A DNA stretch of 64,000 nucleotides from Alphaproteobacteria bacterium (GCA_028871795.1 JAGWMG010000004.1:248001-312000); one strand, 5' to 3'; counted from the stretch's first letter, positions 25,363 through 35,352 are shown. A program made the numbers and translations. The notes: generated by a model not told the origin, from the letters alone.

Positions 25363-28143
25363 CTAAACCAGCGCGCCGTGGCAGTGCTTGAACTTGCGGC
25401 CCGAGCCGCAGGGGCAGGGCGCGTTGCGCTGCACCTTGCCCCAGGTGGCCGGATCGTTCGGATTGACGGGCAGGTCGCGTGGCCGGTTGAGACGCGGCTG
25501 GCCCGGGCGCTGCTCGGTTCCCGGCGCCATTTCGTCTTCGCCGGTGAGCGGATCGATCTTGGTTTCGCGCATTTGCAAAGGCGCCTGCGACGGCAGTTCG
25601 GGCGGCGGCTGCTCGACGTTGATCGTGATATGCATAAGCTGGCGAATGACGTCGATCCGTAATTTGCTGAGCAGAGCCTCGAACAGTTCGAAGGCTTCGC
25701 CCTTGTACTCGTTCAGCGGGTCGCGCTGGCCGTAGCCTCGCAGCCCGACATATTGGCGCAGATGGTCGAGGTTGACGATGTGCTCGCGCCAATTGTGGTC
25801 CAGCGTCTGCAGCAGGATCGCCTTTTCCGCGTAGCGCATGATCTCCGGGCCGAAGTTCGCCACACGCTCGGCGGCGCGGGTTTCCACCGCCTTGCCGATG
25901 CGTTCGCGGACTTCCTCGTCGGCGATGCCTTCCTCGTGCGTCCAATCGACGATCGGCAGGTCGATGCCGAAGATTTTTTCCACCTCCTCGCGGAGGCCCT
26001 TCGCGTCCCACTGTTCGGCATAGGCCTTCGGCGGGATGTGGCGCGCGACCAGTTCGTCGACGACTTCGACACGGTAATCGGCGATCTCGTCGCTGACGTC
26101 GTCGGCGGACATGATGACCTTGCGCTGCTCGAAGATCACCTTGCGCTGGTCGTTGAGAACGTTGTCGTATTTCAGGATGTTCTTACGAATTTCGAAGTTG
26201 CGCGCCTCGACCTTCTGCTGCGCCTTTTCGAGGGCCTTGTTGACCCAGGGATGCGTGATCGCTTCGCCCTTTTCCAGGCCGAGCCGCGTCAGGATCGAAT
26301 CCATGCGTTCCGACCCGAAGATGCGCATCAGATCGTCCTGCAGGCTGAGAAAGAATTTCGAGGCGCCGGGATCGCCCTGGCGGCCGGAACGCCCGCGTAA
26401 CTGGTTGTCGATGCGTCGGCTTTCGTGGCGCTCGGTGCCGACGATGTAGAGTCCGCCCGCGGCGATGACCTTTTCCTTGTCGGTGGCGACTTCGGCGCGG
26501 ATCTGCGCCGCCCGCTTGGCGAGTTCGTCCTGGTCGATGATGCCGCCCAGTTCGGTCTTGATGCGCATGTCGGCGTTGCCGCCGAGCTGGATGTCGGTGC
26601 CGCGGCCGGCCATGTTGGTGGCGATGGTGACCGTGCCGGAAACGCCGGCCTGCGCCACGATCGTCGCTTCCTGTTCGTGATAGCGCGCGTTCAGCACGTT
26701 GTGCTTGAACTTGCGCTTCTTCAGCAGGTCGGAAAGCTGCTCGGACTTCTCGATGGAGGTCGTGCCCACCAGCACCGGCTGGCCGCGTTCATGGCAATCT
26801 TCGACGAGTTTGATGATGGCCTCGTTCTTTTCGTCGTAGGTGCGATAGACCTCGTCGTCGTAATCGGCGCGCATGACCGGCAGGTTGGTCGGGATGTCCA
26901 TCACATCGAGCTGGTAGATGTCCATGAACTCGGCGGCTTCGGTCATGGCCGTGCCGGTCATGCCGGCCAGCTTGTCGTAGAGCCGAAAATAATTCTGGAA
27001 GGTGATCGACGCGAGCGTGACGTTTTCGGGCTGAACCGTGACGCCTTCCTTTGCCTCGAGGGCCTGATGCAGGCCTTCGGAGAAGCGGCGGCCTTCCATC
27101 ATGCGGCCTGTGAACTCGTCGATGATGATGACCTGGTCGTTCTTGACGATGTAGTCCTTGTCCTTCTGGAACAAGGTGTGCGCCTTCAGCGCCTGATTGA
27201 CGTGATGGACGATGGAGATGTTCTCGATGTCGTAGAGGTCCCCGGTCTGCAGCAGCCCAGCCTGGCGCAGCAGTTCGACCATGTGTTCGTTGCCGGCGTC
27301 GGTCAGCGTGACCTGACGCTGCTTTTCGTCGAGTTCGTAGTCGCCGGTCACCACCTTGGGCATGCCCAGGCCGCCCTTGCTTTCGATTTTGCCGGGGACG
27401 AGGCTGGGGATTAACGCGTCGACCTTGCGGTACAACTCCGTCAGGTCCTCGGTGGGACCCGAGATGATCAGCGGCGTGCGCGCCTCGTCGACCAGGATGG
27501 AGTCCACTTCGTCGACGATGGCGTAGGAATGGCCGCGCTGGGTCATCGTGGCGATGGAGTACTTCATGTTGTCGCGCAGATAATCGAAGCCGAATTCGTT
27601 GTTGGTGCCGTAGGTCACGTCGGCGGCATAATTCTCGCGGCGTTCTTCGTCGCTCAGGCCGTGCACGATGCAGCCCACCTTCAGCCCCAAGAACTGGTAG
27701 ATCTGGCCCATCCATTCGGCGTCGCGCTTGGCCAGATAGTCGTTGACGGTCACGACGTGGACGCCTTCGCCCGCCAGCGCGTTCAGATAGACGGGGAGCG
27801 TAGCGACCAGCGTCTTGCCTTCGCCGGTCTTCATCTCGGCGATGTTGCCGTGGTGCAGGACCATGCCGCCGACGAGCTGGACGTCGAAATGGCGCTGGCC
27901 GAGGGTGCGTTTGGCAGCCTCGCGGACTACCGCAAACGCTTCCGTGAGGATATCTTCCAGGGTCTCGCCCTTGGCCAGCCGCTCCTTGAAGACGGCCGTC
28001 ATGTCGCGCAGCTCGCTGTCGGATTTGGCGATAAAGCCGTCTTCCAAGGCATTGATTTCGGCGACTTTCGACCAAAACCGCTTTAGCTTCCGTTCGTTGG
28101 AAGAGCCGAAGAATCGCTGCGCGATCGCGCCGAAACCCTGCAT
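25363..28143 (-). CDS. secA: preprotein translocase ATPase SecA
   Basis: SecA drives Sec-dependent export through SecYEG. The 926 residues start [15 protein letters not shown]. Motor motifs include Walker A in MKTGEGKTL, the [12 protein letters not shown] segment, and helicase-type [10 protein letters not shown] and [11 protein letters not shown]. The C-terminus keeps the zinc/SecB-binding tail [15 protein letters not shown]. The frame continues 28 codons upstream but ATG 28143 is the conserved start. It is divergent from argJ with 144 bp between. Confidence 0.97.
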   Translation of the reverse strand: MQGFGAIAQRFFGSSNERKLKRFWSKVAEINALEDGFIAKSDSELRDMTAVFKERLAKGETLEDILTEAFAVVREAAKRTLGQRHFDVQLVGGMVLHHGNIAEMKTGEGKTLVATLPVYLNALAGEGVHVVTVNDYLAKRDAEWMGQIYQFLGLKVGCIVHGLSDEERRENYAADVTYGTNNEFGFDYLRDNMKYSIATMTQRGHSYAIVDEVDSILVDEARTPLIISGPTEDLTELYRKVDALIPSLVPGKIESKGGLGMPKVVTGDYELDEKQRQVTLTDAGNEHMVELLRQAGLLQTGDLYDIENISIVHHVNQALKAHTLFQKDKDYIVKNDQVIIIDEFTGRMMEGRRFSEGLHQALEAKEGVTVQPENVTLASITFQNYFRLYDKLAGMTGTAMTEAAEFMDIYQLDVMDIPTNLPVMRADYDDEVYRTYDEKNEAIIKLVEDCHERGQPVLVGTTSIEKSEQLSDLLKKRKFKHNVLNARYHEQEATIVAQAGVSGTVTIATNMAGRGTDIQLGGNADMRIKTELGGIIDQDELAKRAAQIRAEVATDKEKVIAAGGLYIVGTERHESRRIDNQLRGRSGRQGDPGASKFFLSLQDDLMRIFGSERMDSILTRLGLEKGEAITHPWVNKALEKAQQKVEARNFEIRKNILKYDNVLNDQRKVIFEQRKVIMSADDVSDEIADYRVEVVDELVARHIPPKAYAEQWDAKGLREEVEKIFGIDLPIVDWTHEEGIADEEVRERIGKAVETRAAERVANFGPEIMRYAEKAILLQTLDHNWREHIVNLDHLRQYVGLRGYGQRDPLNEYKGEAFELFEALLSKLRIDVIRQLMHITINVEQPPPELPSQAPLQMRETKIDPLTGEDEMAPGTEQRPGQPRLNRPRDLPVNPNDPATWGKVQRNAPCPCGSGRKFKHCHGALV

Positions 28144-28287
28144 AAAGACCTCTGTTCGGGAACCCGAAATGCGCCGCCGGGACGAATTTCCGGATTTCGC
28201 CGCGCCGGAGAGATAAGAACGGCACACCCCCTTGTCAAATCACACGATTCCGGCCAAACCCCGCCGCCGGTTTCTGAAGAGACCAGA

Positions 28288-29568
28288 ATGACGCAGGTCC
28301 GTAACAAGGCGACAACGAAGGCGCGGCCAGCCGCTTTCTCGACGGTTTCTCCCCTGGCCCCAAAAAGCTTTGCGCACCTTCCGCCGCTGGCGGGCGTGCG
28401 ACTGGCTTCGGGCGAGGCCGGCATCCGCTACAAGAACCGCACGGATGTGGTGTTGGCGGTGTTCGCACCGGGAACACAGGTCGCCGGCGTCTTCACCAAA
28501 TCCAAGACCGCCTCCGCGCCGGTCGATTGGTGCAAGGCGAACCTGAAGGACGGCTCGGCGCGCGCCCTGGTGATGAACAGCGGCAACGCCAACGCTTTCA
28601 CCGGCAAGGCGGGGCTGGAGGGCGCGCGCGCCGTCGCCCAATCCGCCGCCGGGAGCGTCGGCTGCCGGGCGTCGGAAGTGTTCCTCGCTTCCACCGGCGT
28701 CATCGGCGAGCCGCTGCCGGCGGAGAAGATCACAAAAGTCTTGGGCACGCTGGCGCAGGATATGTCGTCCTCGGGTTGGCGCGCCGCCGCCGAAGCGATT
28801 ATGACCACCGACACCTTCCCGAAGCTGGCGACAGCCAGCGCCTCCATCGACGGCGGGAAGGTCACCATCAACGGCATCGCCAAGGGCTCGGGCATGATCG
28901 CGCCCGACATGGCGACGATGCTGGCGTTCGTCGTCACCGATGCGAACCTGCCGGCCGCCGTGTTGCAGGAACTGCTCGCGGACGGCGTGAAAGGGTCGTT
29001 CAATGCCATCACCGTGGACAGCGACACCTCCACCAGCGACACGCTGCTGCTGTTCGCGACGGGGAAGGGCGGGGCGCATCCGGCCATCGCCAAGGCGGCC
29101 GACAAGCGGCTCGCCAATTTCCGCACCAGGCTCGACGGCGTCCTCCTCGATCTGGCGTTGCAGGTGGTGCGCGACGGCGAAGGCGCGCGGAAACTCATCC
29201 GCATCGACGTGACCGGCGCCGAGAACGATACCGCCGCCAAGCGCATCGCTCTGTCGATCGCCAATTCGCCGCTGATGAAGACCGCCATCGCCGGTTCCGA
29301 CGCCAATTGGGGCCGCGTGGTGATGGCCGTCGGCAAGGCGGGCGAGAAGGCCGAACGCGACCGGCTGACGATCCGCTTCGGCAGCCAGCTCGTGGCCGAA
29401 AAGGGCGGCCGCGCGGCGAACTACGACGAAGCCGCGGCGACCAAGGCGGTATCGGGCCGCGAAGTGGACATCGCCGTCGATCTGGCGCTCGGCAAAGGCG
29501 CGGCGCGCGTGTGGACCTGCGACCTGACGCACGGGTATATCGACATCAACGGGAGTTACCGGAGCTAG
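28288..29568 (+). CDS. argJ: bifunctional ornithine acetyltransferase/N-acetylglutamate synthase
   Basis: ArgJ recycles the acetyl group from N-acetylornithine to glutamate in arginine synthesis. The 426-residue precursor self-cleaves before the Thr of the [11 protein letters not shown] motif (Thr210), giving alpha and beta chains; the motif is intact. Other signatures are [11 protein letters not shown] and [13 protein letters not shown] 28288 follows GAGACCAGA. Its stop overlaps the convergent methyltransferase stop by 4 bp. Position between secA and mutT is usual in alphaproteobacteria. Confidence 0.95.
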   Translation: MTQVRNKATTKARPAAFSTVSPLAPKSFAHLPPLAGVRLASGEAGIRYKNRTDVVLAVFAPGTQVAGVFTKSKTASAPVDWCKANLKDGSARALVMNSGNANAFTGKAGLEGARAVAQSAAGSVGCRASEVFLASTGVIGEPLPAEKITKVLGTLAQDMSSSGWRAAAEAIMTTDTFPKLATASASIDGGKVTINGIAKGSGMIAPDMATMLAFVVTDANLPAAVLQELLADGVKGSFNAITVDSDTSTSDTLLLFATGKGGAHPAIAKAADKRLANFRTRLDGVLLDLALQVVRDGEGARKLIRIDVTGAENDTAAKRIALSIANSPLMKTAIAGSDANWGRVVMAVGKAGEKAERDRLTIRFGSQLVAEKGGRAANYDEAAATKAVSGREVDIAVDLALGKGAARVWTCDLTHGYIDINGSYRS

Positions 29569-30179
29569 CGCGGCTGGGCGCGGCCTTCGTAAAAGAAGGT
29601 CATAGGCTTGGGGCCTGGGGCGTAACCCGTATCGAGACGGTCGATCTTAAATCCGCTCGTCTCGATCATCGCCACGATCGGGCGATTGAGATGACACCCC
29701 CCGCTGACTCTCGTCCAAACGGAATCGATCCGGTTCTGCCATCTGCGCACGGAGGTATCGGGCGCCAGGCCGTGCTCCACGAACAACAACTGCCCATTCG
29801 GCCGCAGCACGCGGCGCATTTCCCCAAGCGCGCCAGCCGCATCCTTGATCGAGCAGAGCGTCCAGGTCGTGACCACGGTATCGATGCTGCCGTCGTCCAA
29901 CGGAATCTCCTCGGCCGGCGCCTCCAGAAAGGTGACGGGACACCGCGCGTCCATTGCCCTTCGGCCGGCCTTCGTCGTCAGATGATGATCGGGTTCCAGC
30001 GCCAGGATTTCGGTCACGCGGGCCCCATAGAGAGGAAGGTTCATGCCGCCGCCCGCACCGATTTCGAGGACGCGGCCTTCCGCGCCGCCCGTAACCCGTT
30101 CCCGATAAGGCCGCAGAAGTTTGTTCCGCATCGACAGGTCGCAGAGCCGAGGCACGATCGCATCTCGATAGAAACCCAT
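29565..30179 (-). CDS. class I SAM-dependent methyltransferase
   Basis: The 204-residue protein starts at ATG 30179 ([10 protein letters not shown]). Motif I is [11 protein letters not shown], the acidic motif II is ALEPD, and [10 protein letters not shown] and [18 protein letters not shown] are motifs IV and V of the Methyltransf_11 fold. The WTLCSI plus HLNRPI pattern is that of the METTL7/phospholipid-type small methyltransferases. Substrate unknown. It is separated from the mutT-pilin unit by 228 bp containing a CtrA-type site. Confidence 0.8.
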   Translation of the reverse strand: MGFYRDAIVPRLCDLSMRNKLLRPYRERVTGGAEGRVLEIGAGGGMNLPLYGARVTEILALEPDHHLTTKAGRRAMDARCPVTFLEAPAEEIPLDDGSIDTVVTTWTLCSIKDAAGALGEMRRVLRPNGQLLFVEHGLAPDTSVRRWQNRIDSVWTRVSGGCHLNRPIVAMIETSGFKIDRLDTGYAPGPKPMTFFYEGRAQPR

Positions 30180-30362
30180 GGCTCCGTCCTGAGGTCCCGG
30201 TGCGGCGAAACTCTTGCCGCGCAATATGGCCTATCCGCCCGCGAATGAGTCGAAAACAATTCCCTGTGGCCGTCTTCGCCGCCGCCGCAAGAACTTGCGT
30301 GCCGCGTCGAGATTTCTGGCGCTCGGCACCGGATTAACCGTAAGTTCTAGCGGGAGAATCTC

Positions 30363-30378
30363 TTAATCAGGCCTTAAC
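30363..30378. promoter_or_regulatory. CtrA-type box TTAA-N7-TTAAC
   Basis: TTAA TCAGGCC TTAAC is an exact match to the CtrA recognition sequence, 29 bp before the mutT start. A second, partial copy (TTAA-N7-TTCT) lies at 30334-30348. CtrA controls pilus and motility genes in many alphaproteobacteria, and a Flp-type pilin gene is the second gene of this unit. Confidence 0.6.
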
Positions 30379-30407
30379 GCCGCCGCCCGCACCATGGAAC
30401 TGATCGC

Positions 30408-30815
30408 ATGACACAGGTGAAGCTGGTTCTGGTGGCCGCCTGCGCCCTTGTCGATCCCGACGGGCGCGTGCTGATCGCGCAAAGACCCGCCGGCAAGAGC
30501 TTGGGTGGCCTATGGGAATTTCCGGGTGGGAAGTTGGAGCCGGGCGAGCGCCCGGAGGAGACGCTGATCCGGGAGCTTCGCGAGGAGCTCGGGATCGAAG
30601 TGAAGGAGCCGTGCCTGGCGCCGTTCGCGTTCGCCTCGCACAGTTACGAGGGCTTTCATTTGCTCATGCCGCTTTACGTCTGCCGGCGCTGGGAAGGCAC
30701 ACCCCGGCCGCTGGAGCATCCGGCGATCAAATGGGTGCGGCCCAAGGACATGGTGAATTATCCGATGCCGCCGGCGGACATCCCGCTGATTCCGATGCTG
30801 CGCGATCTGCTGTAG
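30408..30815 (+). CDS. mutT: 8-oxo-dGTP diphosphatase MutT
   Basis: The 135-residue Nudix hydrolase removes oxidised nucleotides from the pool. The Nudix box GX5EX7REUXEEXGU is complete within residues 36-60 (GGKLEPGERPEET ... RELREELGI). The N-terminal LVAACALVDPDGRVLIAQRP and C-terminal LEHPAIKWV are typical of MutT. It follows a CtrA-type site and is followed after 5 bp by a small pilin gene. Confidence 0.9.
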   Translation: MTQVKLVLVAACALVDPDGRVLIAQRPAGKSLGGLWEFPGGKLEPGERPEETLIRELREELGIEVKEPCLAPFAFASHSYEGFHLLMPLYVCRRWEGTPRPLEHPAIKWVRPKDMVNYPMPPADIPLIPMLRDLL

Positions 30816-30820
30816 AGTGC

Positions 30821-30955
30821 TTGGCACGGGATGCGCGCGGCACGACGGCCATCGAATACGCGCTCATCGCCGCCATCATCTCGGTCGGCCTCATTGCCGC
30901 CTTCACGACGGTCGGCAGCCAGGTGAAAGCCATGTTCGCCAGCATCGTTTTCTAG
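30821..30955 (+). CDS. Flp-family type IVb pilin, small
   Basis: The 44-residue frame reads LARDARG then TTAIEYALIAAIISVGLIAAF, the Flp/PilA prepilin signature: a short basic leader ending in Gly, Glu at +5 and Tyr at +6 of the mature chain, then a hydrophobic helix. The start is uncertain; TTG 30821 is the only start codon just after the mutT stop, suggesting coupling to mutT. No other tad/cpa pilus gene is in the window, so the secretion machinery must be elsewhere. A CtrA box lies upstream of the unit. Confidence 0.7.
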   Translation: MARDARGTTAIEYALIAAIISVGLIAAFTTVGSQVKAMFASIVF

Positions 30956-31001
30956 GCCCGTCGGATTCCCCTTGCGTGCCGGCGCTGTTATGGTCGGCGG
31001 C

Positions 31002-32102
31002 ATGAGCAGCAGAATTGAAGTCCTGTATCGCGTCCGCAGCGACGCCAAGTCGATTGCTTCCCGTGCCAAAGGCATTGCCGTCGAGCAGAGCGTGGAGATG
31101 CCCGTCGAACCCATCGACGATCCCTTCGTGCTCGACGAGATCCTGGGCCGCGTCGAGGACATCGCAGACATCGGCAATGGCCTGTTCGACGTGCGCATCG
31201 GGCTGGCGTCCATCACCACCGGCTTCGAGGCGGGTCAGCTCCTCAACATGATCATCGGCAACACGTCCATGCAGGACGACGTGACGCTGGTCGACGCGAG
31301 TTTTCCCGAGGAGTTCGTCGTCGCGTTCCACGGGCCGAACCACGGCCTTGCCGGCCTGCGGGCGCGGGTGAAGGCAAGCGGCCCGCTCACCTGCTCGGCG
31401 TTGAAGCCGCAAGGATCGCCGACCGCCGTTCTGGCCAAGCTCGCGGGCCGGATCGCAGCCGGCGGCATCGATTACCTGAAGGACGATCACGGCCTGGCCG
31501 ACCAATTCTACAGTCCGTTCGCCGAACGTGTGCCGGCGTGCGCCGACGCGGTGGCCGCCGCCGCCGCGCGCACCGGCATCCCGACGCGCTATCTGCCGAG
31601 CCTCAACGGCAATCTGGACTCGCTGCGCAAGCAGATCGCGCTGTGCCGCTTCTGCGGACTCGACATGGTGCTGATCGCGCCATTGATCGCCGGTCTGGCC
31701 CAATTCCAAACGCTGGTGCGGGAAAACCCCGACATCGCTTTTATGACCCATCCCACGATGTCGGGCGCGGCGCGGGTCATGCCGTCGTTCCTGCTGGGCA
31801 AGCTGTTGCGGCTGCTCGGTTCGGATGCGACGGTCTTCGCCAATTACGGCGGCCGTTTCGGCTACACGCCGGAGGAATGCCGACGCCTTGCCGGTTTCGC
31901 GCTTCAGGATTGGCCAGGGGTCAAACCTTGTGTGCCGGTTCCAGCGGGCGGAATGCTGCTTGAACGCATCCCGGAGATGCTGGATTTCTTCGGCAAGGAT
32001 GTCATGCTGCTGATCGGCGGCAGCCTGCTTTCGATGCGCGAGCAGATCACGGAGGAAACCGCGCGCTACGTCGAAGCGGCGCGCGCCTTTCGGCCGAGGT
32101 GA
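31002..32102 (+). CDS. RuBisCO-like protein (form IV-type)
   Basis: The 366-residue protein has the RuBisCO large-subunit fold signatures: GPNHGLAGLR (111-120), LKP with K135, GGIDYLKDDH (154-163) holding the carbamylation Lys K160 and metal Asp D162, MTH with H250, NYGGRFGYT (281-289), and the phosphate loops PAGGM and GGSLL. The metal-site Glu of true RuBisCO is His163 here and the loop-6 Lys is missing, so carboxylation is excluded. Family members act as enolases or isomerases on sulfur-sugar phosphates or in sugar-acid breakdown. It overlaps a cupin gene by 4 bp. ATG 31002 was chosen; ATG 30990 is possible. Confidence 0.85.
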   Translation: MSSRIEVLYRVRSDAKSIASRAKGIAVEQSVEMPVEPIDDPFVLDEILGRVEDIADIGNGLFDVRIGLASITTGFEAGQLLNMIIGNTSMQDDVTLVDASFPEEFVVAFHGPNHGLAGLRARVKASGPLTCSALKPQGSPTAVLAKLAGRIAAGGIDYLKDDHGLADQFYSPFAERVPACADAVAAAAARTGIPTRYLPSLNGNLDSLRKQIALCRFCGLDMVLIAPLIAGLAQFQTLVRENPDIAFMTHPTMSGAARVMPSFLLGKLLRLLGSDATVFANYGGRFGYTPEECRRLAGFALQDWPGVKPCVPVPAGGMLLERIPEMLDFFGKDVMLLIGGSLLSMREQITEETARYVEAARAFRPR

Positions 32103-32560
32103 ACTCATTGGACAAGAAGAGCCCGATCCGCCGTTTCAAATCCTTCCGCTGGGAGGAAACCGAGGTGCTCGCCTACAAGGAGGAAGGCAGCGCGCCCTTC
32201 AAGGCGATCACGCGCCAGACGCTGTTCCGCGATCCGGACCTCAAATGCGAGTTGCGCTATTTCGAGGTCTCGCCCGGCGGTTATTCGACGCTCGAACGGC
32301 ACGAACACATGCATGCGGTGCTGATCCTGCGCGGGCGCGGCGAATGCCTGGTCGGCGGTCAGGTGCGGGCGGTCGACACCAACGACCTTGTCACCATCGA
32401 GCATTGGACCTGGCATCAATTCCGCGCCGGTCCCGATGCGCCGCTCGGCTTCCTTTGCATGGTCAATGCCGAACGCGACAAGGCGTCTTTGCCGACGGAT
32501 GTAGAACGCAAGGCGCTGGAATCCGATCCCAAGGTCGCGGCATTCCTGAAGGGCGCGTAG
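32099..32560 (+). CDS. cupin-domain protein coupled to the RuBisCO-like protein
   Basis: The 153-residue single-domain cupin starts at GTG 32099, overlapping the preceding stop (GTGA). Metal ligands are H68, H70 and possibly H72 in RHEHMHAVLILRG, and H102/H106 in HWTWHQF. A Cys at about 120 follows (GFLCMVN). In Rhodospirillum rubrum a RuBisCO-like isomerase works with a cupin methylsulfurylase that makes DXP from 1-methylthioxylulose 5-phosphate; the tight coupling here suggests a similar pair, but no MTA phosphorylase or MtnA is visible. Function is inference. Confidence 0.75.
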   Translation: MNSLDKKSPIRRFKSFRWEETEVLAYKEEGSAPFKAITRQTLFRDPDLKCELRYFEVSPGGYSTLERHEHMHAVLILRGRGECLVGGQVRAVDTNDLVTIEHWTWHQFRAGPDAPLGFLCMVNAERDKASLPTDVERKALESDPKVAAFLKGA

Positions 32561-32562
32561 CG

Positions 32563-33405
32563 CTACGGCTTCGCCTTGTCGCTAGCCCGATGTTCGACGG
32601 TCCCCAATGCCTGTGCCAACCGCATTTTCGCGCTGCCGGGCTTGAGCGGCTGCTGCTGGCTCTCGTGCGGCGCCCAACCGGTCAAGTAGACGATGTCGAA
32701 GGTTGCGCGCAGCCGTCCGTCGGGCTCGCTGTGCTTCGCCGCGTAATAGGCCAGTGCGCTGCGAAGCGTAGTGCGCGATAGCCGCTGCCTTTCGACCAGC
32801 GCGTTCGTCTCGCCCATTGCCCTGAGATCGTTCGCCAGCGTCGCGAAATCGCGATAGCGGACGGTCGTGCGTTCCACATCTGCGACCGGCAGCGCGAAAC
32901 CGGCCCGCTGCAACAGGGCGCCCAGCTCGCGCACGTCGGCGAACGGCGCCACGCGCGGCGTGATGCCGCCGAGGGTCTCGATCTCGCCAGAGGCGAATGC
33001 GTCGTGCAATTCGAACAGCGTAGCGCCGCCGAACAGCGCCCCGACGAACAATCCGTCCGGCTTCAGCACCCGGCGAATCTGTGCGAGCGCTCCCGGCAAA
33101 TCATTCATCCCGTGAAGCGACAGAAGGCTGACCGCAAGATCGAAACCGCCGTCGCCGGTCTCCAGCCGCTCGTCGGGGTCGAATGAGCCAGTGCGCCACG
33201 TCGCCGCGAGGTCTTGCAGATGCTCCGTTGCGCGTCCGTCCACGGCTAGCGCGGCCGCGAAGATCCGGTTCACGGGCGCAAGCCTCGCCGCCACGCCTTC
33301 CGCCGCCTCGCGCAGCAGGAAGCGGTCGGCTGTCCGCCGCGCCGCGCGGGCGCGATACAGCGCCTGTGCATGACTGTCGAAAATCCGAGGCGGTCCGTTT
33401 GTCAT
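32563..33405 (-). CDS. NDUFAF5-like methyltransferase-fold protein with degenerate SAM motif
   Basis: The 280-residue protein opens with PPRIFDSHAQALYRARAA and has the family middle FDLAVSLLSLHGMNDLPGAL, RRVLKPDGLFVGALFGG and C-terminal FDIVYLTGWAPHESQQQP, as in NDUFAF5/BioC-like proteins tied to complex I assembly in alphaproteobacteria and mitochondria. The place of SAM motif I (residues about 44-58) reads RIFAAALAVDG and lacks the GxGxG loop. It may have lost methylation or act as an assembly factor. The stop lies 2 bp from the cupin stop; it diverges from comF with only 17 bp between starts. Confidence 0.75.
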   Translation of the reverse strand: MTNGPPRIFDSHAQALYRARAARRTADRFLLREAAEGVAARLAPVNRIFAAALAVDGRATEHLQDLAATWRTGSFDPDERLETGDGGFDLAVSLLSLHGMNDLPGALAQIRRVLKPDGLFVGALFGGATLFELHDAFASGEIETLGGITPRVAPFADVRELGALLQRAGFALPVADVERTTVRYRDFATLANDLRAMGETNALVERQRLSRTTLRSALAYYAAKHSEPDGRLRATFDIVYLTGWAPHESQQQPLKPGSAKMRLAQALGTVEHRASDKAKP

Positions 33406-33422
33406 GGCGCTAGAGTACCAAA

Positions 33423-34187
33423 ATGAGCATCCTTATCGAGAGCGGCTGGAAGGGGTACGGGCGCGGCATTCTGAATTTCCTGTATCCGCCGGTGTGCATT
33501 GCCTGCCGCGATTACGTATCGGAAACGGGCAACCTGTGCCCCGAATGCTGGCGGACGCTGCATTTCCTGGACGGGCCGGTATGCGCCGCGTGCGGCCTGC
33601 CGTTCGAGATCGATCCAGGCGGAGAGACCATGTGCGCCGGCTGCCATACGCATCCGCCGTCCTTCGACAAGGCCCTTGCGGTCCTGCGCTATGACGACGC
33701 CAGCCGCAAGCCGATCCTGGCGCTCAAACATTCGGACCGGTTGGATCTGGTGCCGGCCTTCGGGCGGTGGCTGGACCGGGCGGGGCGCGAGCTGTTGGCT
33801 CAGTCCGATCTGATCGTGCCGGTGCCGTTGCATCGATTCCGGCTGTGGAAGCGGCGCTACAACCAGTCGGCCGAATTGGCCCGCGCGCTATCGCGGCTCG
33901 GCTCGCTGCCGATCGATCCATTTGCGCTACGCCGGATACGGTCCACACCCAGCCAAGGGAAAATGCCGTCGGCCAGCGCCCGGCGCCGCAACGTCCGCGG
34001 CGCCTTCGCCGTGCCGGAAAAACGCCGGTCGGCCGTGGACGGCAAGGCCATTCTGCTGGTCGACGACGTGCTGACCACCGGAGCGACCGCCAACGCCTGC
34101 GCCAAGGCCCTCAAGCGGGCCGGGGCGGAAAAGGTGTTCGTTCTGGCGCTGGCGCGCGTTGTCCGACCGCTGGCGGACACTATATAA
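33423..34187 (+). CDS. comF: ComF family phosphoribosyltransferase-like protein
   Basis: The 254-residue protein has an N-terminal zinc-ribbon region with paired Cys (CIAC, CPEC, CAAC, CAGC within residues 25-75) and a C-terminal PRTase fold with the PRPP motif ILLVDDVLTTGATANA. ComF links DNA uptake to a helicase in competent bacteria but the family is widespread without competence. ATG 33423 is the first codon of the unit comF-grxC-nit-DUF1178, the same order as in other alphaproteobacteria. Confidence 0.88.
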   Translation: MSILIESGWKGYGRGILNFLYPPVCIACRDYVSETGNLCPECWRTLHFLDGPVCAACGLPFEIDPGGETMCAGCHTHPPSFDKALAVLRYDDASRKPILALKHSDRLDLVPAFGRWLDRAGRELLAQSDLIVPVPLHRFRLWKRRYNQSAELARALSRLGSLPIDPFALRRIRSTPSQGKMPSASARRRNVRGAFAVPEKRRSAVDGKAILLVDDVLTTGATANACAKALKRAGAEKVFVLALARVVRPLADTI

Positions 34188-34214
34188 GGAACCGTCACCA
34201 ACGTTGCGTCGGCT

Positions 34215-34472
34215 ATGTCCAAGGTTCGTATCTACACCACGCCCATCTGCCCTTACTGCGTGCGGGCAAAATCTCTTTTCGCCCGAAAAGGCGTCGCGGT
34301 CGAAGAAATCGACATCTTCACGGACGCCGATGCCCGCAAGGACATGCAGGCGAAAACGAACGGTGCGCGCACCGTGCCGCAGATCTTCATCGGCGACCGC
34401 CACATCGGCGGCTGCGACGAACTTTATGCGCTGGACCGGGCCGGCGAACTCGATCCATTGCTGGGCAAATGA
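34215..34472 (+). CDS. grxC: glutaredoxin 3
   Basis: The 85-residue dithiol glutaredoxin has the active site CPYC (C12, C15), the cis-Pro motif ARTVPQIFIGDRHIGG, and GCDEL at the glutathione-binding end. It reduces protein and glutathione mixed disulfides. Its TGA overlaps the next start (ATGA), coupling it to the nitrilase-family gene. Confidence 0.93.
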   Translation: MSKVRIYTTPICPYCVRAKSLFARKGVAVEEIDIFTDADARKDMQAKTNGARTVPQIFIGDRHIGGCDELYALDRAGELDPLLGK

Positions 34473-35290
34473 CGAGCTTTCGCGCCGCCTGCGTGCAGCT
34501 TCGTTCTTCCGATGACGTCGCGGACAACATCCGCGTCGCCTGCGCGCTGATCCGCGAGGCCAAGGCGCAAGGCGCCGGCTTCATCGCCACGCCCGAGAAC
34601 ACCACGCTGATGGCGACCGACGGCGGAGCCAAGCTCGAACGCGCCTTTCCCGAACGGTCCGATCCGGCGTTGCCGGTCTTCCGTGCCCTGGCGGCGGAGT
34701 TGAATGCGTGGCTGCTGATCGGCTCGCTGGCAATCAAGGTGAGCGACACGAAGACGGCAAACCGCTCGTACCTGATCGATCCGAAGGGCGCAGTCGCCGC
34801 GCGTTACGACAAAATCCATCTGTTCGACGTCGATCTGCCGTCGGGCGAGACTTATCGCGAGTCCGCCACGGTGGCGGGCGGCAGACGCGCCGTCGTCGCC
34901 GATCTGCCTTGGGGCAAGGTTGGGCTCACCGTCTGCTACGACCTGCGCTTTCCGCAGCTTTACCGGACGCTGGCGCAGGCTGGCGCCTTCATGCTCAGCG
35001 TGCCGTCCGCGTTCACCGAAACCACCGGCAAGGCGCATTGGCATGTGCTGCTGCGGGCCCGCGCCATCGAGAACGGCGCCTTCGTGATCGCGCCCGCCCA
35101 GGGCGGCACGCACACCAATGGACGCAAGACCTACGGCCATTCGCTGATCGTGGCGCCGTGGGGCGAGGTGCTGGCCGAAGCCGGGAGCGAACCGGGCGTG
35201 ATCGTCGCCGACATCGACCCCGCGCTTGCCGCCGATGCGCGGGCCCGCGTCCCGAACCTCGAGCATGATCGCCCGTTCGAAGCGCCATGA
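34469..35290 (+). CDS. carbon-nitrogen hydrolase (Nit1-like, deaminated glutathione amidase)
   Basis: The 273-residue amidase has the nitrilase triad E43 (TPENTT), K115 (RYDKIHLFD) and C156 (VCYDLRFP). The Nit1-specific run FDVDLPSGETYRES and the RARAIENG segment match the deaminated-glutathione amidase group, a metabolite-repair enzyme. Position right after grxC supports a thiol/glutathione link. ATG 34469 overlaps the grxC stop by 4 bp. Confidence 0.88.
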   Translation: MTSFRAACVQLRSSDDVADNIRVACALIREAKAQGAGFIATPENTTLMATDGGAKLERAFPERSDPALPVFRALAAELNAWLLIGSLAIKVSDTKTANRSYLIDPKGAVAARYDKIHLFDVDLPSGETYRESATVAGGRRAVVADLPWGKVGLTVCYDLRFPQLYRTLAQAGAFMLSVPSAFTETTGKAHWHVLLRARAIENGAFVIAPAQGGTHTNGRKTYGHSLIVAPWGEVLAEAGSEPGVIVADIDPALAADARARVPNLEHDRPFEAP

Positions 35291-35352
35291 CCTTCGAGGT
35301 CGAGAGCCGCAGGAATATGCTGTAGAGTGGCGTCAGCGGAAGGCGGCAGGGC

